Of a stretch of 64,000 bases of DNA, positions 56,028 through 64,000 are shown one piece after another. This stretch comes from Salvia splendens. Lineage: Eukaryota; Streptophyta; Magnoliopsida; Lamiales; Lamiaceae. Position 1 is the first letter of the stretch. The number at the start of each line of letters is the position of its first letter. The notes below the pieces were generated by a model. The model ran no database searches and had not been told where the DNA came from. It worked only from the letters and a program-made list of their open reading frames with translations. Both the position numbers and the translations under genes were made by a program. The stretch covers positions 14,865,901 through 14,929,900 of the forward strand of contig NC_056042.1 in assembly GCF_004379255.2 (NCBI RefSeq). The letters are read 5' to 3'.

Positions 56028-58896
56028 TGTCACGACCGCACTTCCTAAGGATAGAAAGCACGGTGGATCGCGACTAATGGGGGAATTAAGAAGCGGGGAA
56101 GAAATGGGAAACAATCAAAGGGGTACGACATGTCGATTTAAAAAAAATGAAACTTCATTTCCAAATTATAGTCTGAGATCACGAAGCAACATAGTTTGAA
56201 TAAAAATAAGATAGTCCAACAGATTATAAAGACATAAGAGTTCGTAAAACTTGGCATAGCGGAATTAATTGAGAATTAGCTACTACTATGTATGAAGACA
56301 CAATAGTAACCGGAACATTTATTGAATATGGTCTCGGTCCAATGCTCAACATCCTTCGCCTCCCGTCTACGCTCAACCTGCACATAGGGAAAACATATGC
56401 AAGGGCTGAGTACTTGATGCACTCAGTGAACTCATGCCTGAAATACATTTATCGATAAAATTATGTCGAGCCATCATTGAGTGAAACTCAGGTTTTACTT
56501 TAAAAGGCCGAGAAACACTAAAATCATTCCTTAAAATGGTGTCTGCGCAGACAATCGTCATCGTCCATCATATACCATATCTGAACCATCATGTGAAACG
56601 AGAATGTGGCCACAAACTCGATCACTGGACCGGCCGACCTAGAGGACGGCTCACGATCCCCATCAGCACTAGCCTAAGTAGGGCTTAGACCCTAGTTAGA
56701 CCCGAATTCGTTAACCATCAAAGTCTAGTAGAACATTATTCTAGTAGACAATCAGATAGGCAATTCAAAAACATAAAATTCAGCATCACATAATATTTAA
56801 AACCACCCTTATTTCACCATAAACATATCATTTCAAATAAAAGAGTTTAAGTAATATAGCCCACCTCAAAAGCTTAGGGTTTTCCTTAAGTAGTTTCTCG
56901 TTCCGACTTTAGCCGCCGTGCGAACCACCTTTTCGGAAAATACATAAAGTTCACATCAAATCTCGGTAACGAAGATATTTAGAATGCATGCACTCTAATT
57001 AAAATCTTTTAATTCGTTTTCTCGGTTTTCATGCGTTTTTGATTATTCGGTGAACGCCCAAGGCGTTGCGTGCGACGCCGGTCGGCCGCTTACGCTCGTT
57101 CTTTCCTGCGTTGGCTCCTCGTATTTTCCATGACGTCAAATAAACTCCCAAAAATTATTTATGCGTATAATTAAATTATCGCACTATTTCTCTTTGAAAC
57201 TGTATTATTTCGGACTTGGGATAATTTATTCATAATTTGAATTATTCCAGAAATTAATTTAAAAATCCATGATTAAATTAAATCATTCTTTACGATTAAA
57301 TTATCGGCCCAACATCAAATCATTCCTCCACCTTATATCTCCAATTTAATTAAGAACCCCACTTAAAATAAAAGCCCCAAACTTTAAATAAAACCTCCAT
57401 TTAAAAAAAATGAGGCCCAAACAAAAGCCCAAAAACAACAAAAGACAAAAGCCCCATTCTTACACCATCTTACCTCCATCTCTTTCTCCCTCTCTCTCAC
57501 TACCGATTTCCTCTTCTTCCCCATTCTTCTCTCTTCTTTTTTTTTTCTTTGATCGATCCTCTTCTTCCCCATTCTCACGCCGCTGCCACCTCATCGATCC
57601 TCACGCCGCAACCTTCGTCGCTGGGAGCCGGAGTTGCCGTCGCAGCTGCTCGCCAGCCGCCGTTGCGGCGAGAAGGAAGGTCAGTCGCCGCTCGCCGCTG
57701 CCCGCTGCCGGGAGACGCCGCCCGACTGCTGCCGGTACCTTCTTTCCCCGGAAACACCCCGAACAAGCCCGCAACCACCCCGAAACGTCCCGCAAGACAC
57801 GTTTTTACTACAAAGTTGTGTTCTTTCGTGCTTTCGATTAAAAGCGGCGATGTTCGATTGATTTCAAAAAATTGAATTGTTTGAACTAAACGTGGGAGGT
57901 GGATGTATGAGATAATGTATGGACAAGATGTTAAGACTTCATGCCTTGGAAAAGAGTAGAGATTATACCTCAGTGATTTCGAACTTGGTTGTGGTTGAAT
58001 CAAAATGGTAGCAAATTTTCTTCCCCTTCTTCTCGGCTCTCTCTCTCGACTCCCTCTCTGAATTGCTTGGAAAAAGGCTAATGAGAATAGAGAAGGAGTG
58101 GAGATAAAGGGATATCAAACTTAATTTGTGAGACTCTTGATTTTTTTTTTTTGCAGAATTAAGTGAGGAGATGGAAGGTGAAGAAGTGGGGAAAATGGGG
58201 AGTCTCCATGGGGAAGGTAACCGGCCGAGAAGAAGAGAAGAGAAGAGAAGAGAAAAAGGAAAAAAAAAATGTTGGGCTTACTCCCATATTCTTGGAATGA
58301 CTTGGGCTTCCAATTGAATTTATTTGATTTGGGCTCATTTAGCTGCAAGCCCAATTTGTATTATTTAATTATTTGTTAGTCTGTAGATTGTTATGGCCCA
58401 AAGTCATTTTATATAAACATTTGGACTCCAATTTTATTTGAGAGGCCCAAATATAAATATACGTACTTTATATTCTCGCATTTCTTTCGATAATTAAAAT
58501 TCACAGAAGCTTTATTAAATTTCGTTATCTTGTTCTTCGCAAAAAAAATGAAAGAACGCCTAACGTCACAACTTATATTTGGTGTTGTTCCAAATATAAT
58601 TTCTTCGACCGCTCCTCGATTTACGCGCGTCATCTTCCAAAAAAAATATTTATCTCCCACATCTCATTCATTATGCTAAATATAGCAATATCGTCATCAT
58701 TAACTCAACGAGACTTCCAACATGTCTCCCAAAGTTCCACAATTAAATACAATAAATACGTCGCTTTTCACATCAACACAATAACACGACACTCCATTCC
58801 AAAGCACATTAACGAGAAGCATAGTATCCGAAATATTTTTATTACTTATTTCATGACATATTTTAAATTAGTACTTCAAAAAGTACGGGCGTTACA
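56028..58896 (-). repeat. 3' LTR of the minus-strand chromovirus
   Basis: On the minus strand it runs from TGTAACGCCCGTAC (58896) to GCGGTCGTGACA (56028), about 2.87 kb. It has a GC-rich stretch (57590-57740) rich in GCCG words, matching in position the GC-rich block of the LARD-like LTRs. The frames inside it (57410-58003 on either strand) are not thought to be genes. Its terminal part is homologous to 1-526. Confidence 0.88.
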
Positions 58897-58912
58897 TTCT
58901 ACCCACCTTAAC
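58897..58912 (-). promoter_or_regulatory. Polypurine tract of the chromovirus
   Basis: The minus strand reads GTTAAGGTGGGTAGAA immediately before the LTR TGTAAC, after a GGACGAAATTTC block typical of this group. Confidence 0.82.
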
Positions 58913-58931
58913 AGAAATTTCGTCCCGAAAT

Positions 58932-59249
58932 TTACTCATTTCTAACGAACAACTCCGGATATTTCTCTTTCATTTTATCCTCGAGTTCCCAAGTAGCCTC
59001 CTCGTGACCATGGTGTTTCCAAAGCACTTTCACGGACGCGATTGATTTACTCCTCAATTCTTGCACCTTCCTGTCCAGAATAGCTTCGGGCTTCTCCTCA
59101 TAACTCAAGTCGGGATTCAAAATCATCTCCTCTTGATGTACCACGTGTTTGGGATCGAACACGTACTTTCGTAATTGTGACACATGGAAAACATTATGCA
59201 CGGTCCCAAAACTCGGTGGTAGTGCCAACCTATACGTTACGGGTCCCAC
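58932..59249 (-). pseudogene. Integrase C-terminus with chromodomain
   Basis: The frame starts at the deletion point with GPVTYRLALPPSFGTVHNVF and HVSQLRKYVFDP. After a linker comes the chromodomain PEAILDRKVQELRSKSIASV, VLWKHHGHEEATWELEDKM and YPELF, then a stop at 58932. Chromodomains direct integration towards marked chromatin; possession of one defines the chromovirus branch. The aromatic and acidic signature (W-x-x-H … ATWE) is intact. Confidence 0.9.
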
Positions 59250-60589
59250 CTTACGTAACGCGGCTTCAATTTTCCCTTTACGCCAAACCTCGTTATCCCC
59301 TTCGACGAAGATACTTTCAAGAACACCTTATCTCCAGCGTTGAACTGTAAGTCGGTACGCCGGACATCAGCATACGGCTTCTGTCTGTCTTGAGCTTCTT
59401 TTATCCTTTGTCGAATTTGTCGAACAATTTCAATCATTTCTTCTACTGAATCTAGCCCGAGTATTCTTCTTTCACCAACCTCATCCCAGTAGAGTGGTGA
59501 TCTACACTTCCTCCCATACAATGCTTCATATGGGGCCATATTTATCGTCGCTTGGAAACTGTTGTTGTAGGCAAACTCGATCAACGGTAGTACAACTTCC
59601 CAATTTTCTCCTTTGTCGAGAACCACGGCTCTCAACATGTCCTCGAGAGTTTGAATCATTCTCTCAGACTGTCCATCGGTTTGTGGATGGAAAGCAGTAC
59701 TAAAATTCATTCGAGTACCAAGCTCTCTTTGTAGGCTTATCCAAAATCTTGAAGTAAACCTGGTGTCTCGGTCTGACGTGATTGTTACTGGCACTCCGTG
59801 TAGTCGAACGATTTCTTTCACATAAATCCGGGCTAGTTTGTCGGATCCATGAATTATAGGGATAGGTATAAAATGCGCACTCTTGGTGAGGCGGTCTATG
59901 ATTACCCAAATGGATGTATTCCCTTGCCGGGTCTTTGGTAAACCCGTCACAAAATCCATGGCGATATGTTCTCATTTCCACTCAGGAATTTCCCACGGTT
60001 GCAGCTTCCCATAGGGTCGTTGATGTAAAGCTTTTACTTGTTGACACGCCAAGCATTTCTCCACAAACGAAGCTATGTCCCTCTTTATTCCTTCCCACCA
60101 GAATGATCCATTCAAGTCCTGGTACATCTTTGTACTTCCAGGATGAGCGGTGTATGGAGTCTCGTGTGCCTCGGTCAAAATTTCATTTCGAAGTCCTTCG
60201 TCGCTCGGCACACAAAGTCTCCCTTCGTAAGTGAGGGCATTATCAGCCTCCTCTCGAAATTTCTCTTGCTCGCCCTTCCTCACCTTCAGTCGAACTTTCT
60301 CCAAATTTTCATCATTGCGTTGACCCTCTCTTATCCTTGTTCGCAGATCAGGTACAACTACCAAGGTGGCGATCTTTCCTTTCACGGTCTCCGGGGCTCT
60401 CACTACTTCCAATCGCATCTTGCTGAATTCGCGAATAAACTCCGCTTCCTGAGTGAGAAAGGTAGCCAATTGTGGTTGGGTTTTCCGGCTCAATGCATCT
60501 GCCACTACGTTTGCTTTGCCCGGATGGTAGTTAATACCACAGTCATAACCCTTGACTAGCTCGAGCCATCTGCGTTGCCTTATGTTCAA
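59250..60589 (-). pseudogene. Chromovirus integrase
   Basis: Integrase inserts the DNA copy into the genome. The HHCC zinc domain is visible ([12 protein letters not shown] … [16 protein letters not shown]), then PWEIPEWK and a TGA at 59972-59974 in place of Trp. The catalytic core continues in a new ORF: MDFVTGLPKTRQGN (first Asp), VTITSDRDTRFTSRFW (second Asp) and FSTAFHPQTDGQSERM (Glu). ALYGRKCRSPLYWDEVGE and the GDKVFLKVSSSKGITRFGV C-terminal (GPY/F-like) module follow. A short deletion with frame change removes the usual GPFEI segment at about 59245. Confidence 0.92.
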
Positions 60590-60599
60590 GTCTTTCTGT

Positions 60600-61102
60600 T
60601 CAAAGAAGTATTTCAGACTCTTGTGATCGGTAAAAATCTAACACCGAACTCCGTAGAGATGGTGCCTCCAAATCTTTAATGCATGCACAATGGCTGCTAA
60701 TTCCAGGTCATGAGTAGGGTAGTTCAGCTCGTGTGGCCTCAACTAACGTGAAGCATAGGCAATCACCTTACCGTTCAACATCAAAACACATCCAAGTCCA
60801 GCCTTAGATGCGTCAGTGTAAACCACATAGTCTACTCCCGATTTCGGCACGGCCAGAATAGGTGCGGTGGTCAACTTCTCCTTCAACAACTGGAAACTAG
60901 CTTCACACTCCGGTGTCCAATTGACCTTGGTCACCTTCTTCAGTTGTTGAGTATCGGCCTTGCGATTTTTGAAAATCCTTCAATAAATCTCCGGTAGTAT
61001 TCTGCCAGTCCCAGGAAACTCGAATCTCATTTGGGGTCTTTGGCGCCTTCCATTGTTGTACGGCCTCCACCTTTGCGGGGTCAACTCAAATTCCTTCGGC
61101 TG
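60600..61102 (-). pseudogene. Chromovirus RT connection and RNase H, frameshifted
   Basis: The sequence continues with a TGA (61086-61088) in GI-stop-VDPAKVEAV and a further frameshift near 61000. The RNase H is readable as KVNWTPECEASFQLLKEKL, YVVYTDASKAGLGCVLM (catalytic D in TDAS) and VIAYASR, then a TAG (60743-60745). [17 protein letters not shown] and, after another TAG (60638-60640), [18 protein letters not shown] follow. Confidence 0.88.
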
Positions 61103-63409
61103 TTACAATATGCCCCAGAAAAAATTTACTTCCCTTAGCCAGAAATCACACTTACTGAACTTGGCGTACAACTTCTCCATTCTCAGTGTCTCTAGCGTGA
61201 TCCTTAGGTGCTCCTCATGCTCTTTTTTGTTCTTCGAGTAAACCAGCACATCATCTATGAACACCAGGACGAACTTGTCCAAGTATGGGTGGAATACTCG
61301 ATTCATTAAGTCCATAAATACTGCAGGTGCATTTGTCAGTCCAAACGCCATTACTACAAACTCATAATGCCCATACCTCGTTCGGAACGCCGTTTTGGGT
61401 ATGTCTTCTCTTCGTACCCTCAGCTGGTGATATCCTGACCTTAAATCCATTTTTGAAAATACCCCTGCTCCCCTGAGTTGGTCAAACATGTCATCTATTT
61501 TCGGCAGAGGATACTTGTTCTTGAGAGTTAATTTGTTCAATTCTCGGTAGTCAATGCACATTCTCAGTGTCCCGTCTTTCTTCTTCACAAACAGCACAAG
61601 TGCCCCCCACGGCGATACGCTGGGTCTTATAAAACCCAAGTCCAGTAGTTCTTGTAGCTGGATTTTGAGTTCTTCCAACTCTTTCGGTGCCATCGTATAA
61701 GGTGCTTTCGATACTGGTGCGGCTCCTGGTTCCAGATCGATAGTAAACTCCAACTGTCGGTCAGGCGGAGGTCCTGGCAACGCGTCGGGAAACACGTCGG
61801 GGAACTCACGTACTACCACCACATCTTCAACTTTTCTTTCTTTCTTGTCATGTCCTTGCAGGTAAACGAGATAGGCAGGATGCCCCTTTCTAATCATCGT
61901 AGTTGCTTGAAGTGCCGATATCACGCAAGTCCGCTGATTCATCGAAATCCCGTGGAAGGTAGAGGGCTCCTTCCCCGGGGTTTGTAACGAGATTTGCCTC
62001 TTTTGGCATCGAATAGTGGCATAGTTTTCAGCTAACCAGTCCATCCCCAGAATAATGTCAACGTTATCCATTGACATAACATGTAGGTTGTGAGCCGTTA
62101 AGCTAAGTTCCCCCACCATGAATTCTATGTTCGAGCAAGATTGTGAAATGTTTATAAGGCCTCCTACCGGTGAGTTCACGTTCACCTTATGTTCAAGTTC
62201 GTCAACGAGAAGTCTTAAAGCATTTACGCAGGAGTGCGATATAAAGGAGTGCGACGCACCTGTATCAAACAGAACAGCAACAGGCATGTCAAGTAATGTC
62301 CCCATACCTGCCAGATTATCCTGTTTTTGATCTCCCTGTGCGGCTTTAGCTTGCTTGCGTCCCAAGGCATGGGCCCTAGCTTGAGTGGGATATGGTAGGC
62401 GACGCTGCTGCGGCTGCTGAGGTGGTGTAGGATTCCCTCGAGCCCCATTCGGTGTTCTCCCAACTCCCGTGTTATTGTTGTTCGGGCACTCTTTGGCGAA
62501 GTGTCCAACTCCACCACACTTGTAGCATACGTTTGTCCCGACTCTACATTCCCCCATGTGATTCTTCTGACATTGGGCGCAAGGAGGTGCTCTCTGACGG
62601 TACTCTCCACTTTGGTATGGAGTAGTTTGTTTTCCTTTTCCCCGGGCAGAGTTTGGGGTACCTTCGAACCTCTTGTTGTCAAAGGGTTCGCGGTTCCCGT
62701 CCCACTTTCTTTTGTCTCGGAAATTCTGCTGTGGCGTCGGTGGTGTTGGAGTAGTGGCTGTAACTGTCTTTTCCCGTGGCATTGCTTCCTCCACATCCAG
62801 TACACGAGACAACGACTCGGCATACGAGAGCCTTCCACGGCATGCCAAAGCCATCCTGATTTCGTGCCTCAGACCGGCAAAAAACTTTTCCGCCATCTTC
62901 TCGTCAGTATTTACCTGCTCTGGTGCATATCGAGACATATCGCATAGGGCACGATCATATTCCGTCACTGTCATCCGCCCTTGCTTCAGATTGTAGAACT
63001 CGGCCTCCTTAGCCTTGCGGTAACTCCTCGGAATATATTTGTCATACAGTTCCTCCTTGAAGTCTTCTCATGTCAGGGTGTCCAGTTGTTCCTGCGTCAT
63101 CGTCCGCTGCTTGGTCTCCCACCAAAACTCTGCGGACCCGGTAAGCTGGTAGGTCACGCACGATAGGCGCTCCTGATCGGTGCACCTTAAGAACTTGAAG
63201 ATGCGTTCTATGGCCCGAATCCAGGTCTCAGCCTTGGCCGGATCTCCCATTCCATCGAATACGGGAGGACGTTCCTTCCGAAACTCCTTCTCAATGTTTC
63301 GTTCTGGCTGTGGCGGTGGTGGTGGTGGTTGTCCTTCAGGACCCACACTACTTTGAGTCTCGTTGCTTGCCTCATTCTCGTGATGAACGGCTGCACGTCG
63401 GGGAGGCAT
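61103..63409 (-). pseudogene. Chromovirus gag, protease and reverse transcriptase
   Basis: Gag: PPVFDGMGDPAKAETWI, FWWETKQRTMTQEQLD, a TGA at 63068-63070 where relatives have Trp (before [17 protein letters not shown]), [13 protein letters not shown], then the zinc knuckle [14 protein letters not shown]. Protease: [13 protein letters not shown] with the intact D-T-G, and [77 protein letters not shown] and the catalytic [13 protein letters not shown] (F-I-D-D). The frame is lost in a T-run at about 61110 within the REVNFLGH block. The enzymes would copy the element RNA inside particles. Confidence 0.92.
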
Positions 63410-63681
63410 TCTGTTCAACACACGTGTTAGTACAAGAGTCCGAATTTACCATCACCACACCACACCACACAACCTTTCCAAAAGCGCTTTCACAAGTTTT
63501 CTCATACATAACAAGGTAAACAGAGCACAACGGTAAAACAACGGGAATTTTATTAACTTAAAACAAAACAAGTACGTGTTTCCACAAGGTCTTTGCAACA
63601 AGGAACACCAAAGCCGCAAGAAAACATTACACAGTTCGTCAAAACAAAACATTCGAAAGCTAACAAAACAGAAAGAGAACA
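63410..63681 (-). other. Leader between the acidic ORF and gag
   Basis: Untranslated stretch before the gag ATG; no gene seen. Confidence 0.5.
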
Positions 63682-64000
63682 CTACTCCTCGGGAGCTCTC
63701 TCAACGTTCACCCCTCCCTCGCTTTTGACTTCAATCTCCCTTTCAAGTGGCTCTTCCTCGGGGTCATCCTCTTCCTCCATGGGATCCTCCTCGTCTTCAA
63801 GAGGTTCTTCCTCATCCTCAAGGGGTTCTTCTTCATCTTCAAGAGGATCTTCCTCCTCTTCCTCATCGTTCTCCCTCACATAAGTAGCTACGTCGATATG
63901 CTTATCGACCACAAGGACTTCCGTCGCGGGAGGTGCGGAGGTACGCATTCCAAGCCTCCTCCTCTTGGGGAAGTTTGGTTGCGGCGTCTCACCCTCGTAC
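63682..64000 (-). CDS. Acidic ORF upstream of chromovirus gag (partial, runs off window)
   Basis: The minus-strand frame is open from the window end (64000) to a stop at 63682. It reads ETPQPNFPKRRRLGMRTSAP, ATEVLVVDKHIDVATYV, then an acidic array of PLEDEEE repeats about 8 residues long, and ends VERAPEE. There is no stop, unlike the decayed pol. It is not gag, pro or pol and I do not recognise the family. It may be a small extra ORF of this element lineage or part of the 5' leader. The real start lies outside the window; the internal ATG at 63946-63948 is an alternative. Confidence 0.5.
   Translation of the reverse strand, partial: YEGETPQPNFPKRRRLGMRTSAPPATEVLVVDKHIDVATYVRENDEEEEEDPLEDEEEPLEDEEEPLEDEEDPMEEEDDPEEEPLEREIEVKSEGGVNVERAPEE

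Larger units (their letters stand above)
58932..63409 (-). mobile_element. Tekay-like chromovirus coding region (gag-pro-RT-RH-INT-chromodomain)
   Basis: A nearly full-length Ty3/gypsy polyprotein region on the minus strand, starting at the ATG 63407-63409 (MPPRRAAVHH). The order gag, protease, RT, RNase H, integrase and chromodomain defines chromoviruses. It is broken by point stops (63068-63070, 61086-61088, 60743-60745, 60638-60640, 59972-59974), frameshifts near 61110 and 61000, and a small deletion near 59245. Every domain is still recognisable, so it is a moderately old copy. Its 5' LTR and PBS lie beyond 64000. Confidence 0.92.

Noticed and set aside
57410..58003. Overlapping GC-rich ORFs on both strands (up to 143 codons)
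   Set aside because: They are inside the chromovirus 3' LTR in a GCCG-rich stretch also present in the related LARD LTRs, and are open in several frames at once, which points to composition rather than coding.
1..64000. tRNA, rRNA or other structural RNA genes
   Set aside because: No cloverleaf-like segment with A and B box spacing, and no rRNA-like conserved stretch, was seen; tRNA-complementary matches are retroelement primer-binding sites.

Overview
The window is repeat-rich nuclear DNA from a flowering plant. It is almost entirely nested and broken transposable elements, with one recognisable host gene, itself a pseudogene. The evidence for a plant is: Ty3/gypsy elements of the chromovirus (Tekay-like) and Athila-like types, a Ty1/copia RT of plant type, a plant LINE with an RNase H tail, and a BAHD acyltransferase. 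The BAHD sequence would suit a eudicot such as a member of the Lamiales, but that is a guess.

Layout. 1-526 is the end of a chromovirus LTR. 527-3042 is a decayed copia element whose 5' part is duplicated head-to-head, ending in an LTR. 3117-6707 (minus) is a two-exon BAHD acyltransferase pseudogene. Its first exon is split by a complete 1.57 kb non-autonomous copia element (4913-6483, 5-bp target duplication TTTCT). 7534-11862 and 20616-~22028 are the two halves of an Athila-like gypsy element (LTR, PBS, gag, protease, env-like ORF). They are separated by an 8.75 kb minus-strand LTR element with no coding capacity (11863-20615). 22029-23735 is the LTR, PBS and stub of another Athila-like element. 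23735-28755 is the minus-strand 3' half of a further Athila-like element with a long env-like ORF. 28757-29170 is a copia gag/protease scrap. 29181-~31330 is a truncated chromovirus LTR, followed by a GC-rich unidentified fragment. 32042-33099 is a hAT-type non-autonomous DNA transposon. ~33880-37749 is a 5'-truncated LINE.

37750-49170 holds two Athila-like elements in tandem with three LTRs; the second has lost most of its RT and its integrase. 49171-54060 is an AT-rich repeat territory with an 82-bp inverted repeat bracketing a minus-strand gag/protease/LTR fragment, then a 271-bp tandem array. 54740-56020 includes a possible three-exon gene fragment. 56028-64000 is the minus-strand chromovirus itself (3' LTR, chromodomain, integrase, RNase H, RT, protease, gag and an acidic upstream ORF); its 5' LTR lies beyond the window.

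Nothing here looks like a working host pathway or a new defence or metabolic system. The informative content is structural: a precise gene knock-out by a retroelement, a LARD-like element, conserved hairpins in the 3' regions of Athila-like elements, unusual repeat-built protein segments, and a strong C-to-T bias in the stop codons that have killed the element ORFs. All lineage calls come from reading motifs by eye; no database search was possible.
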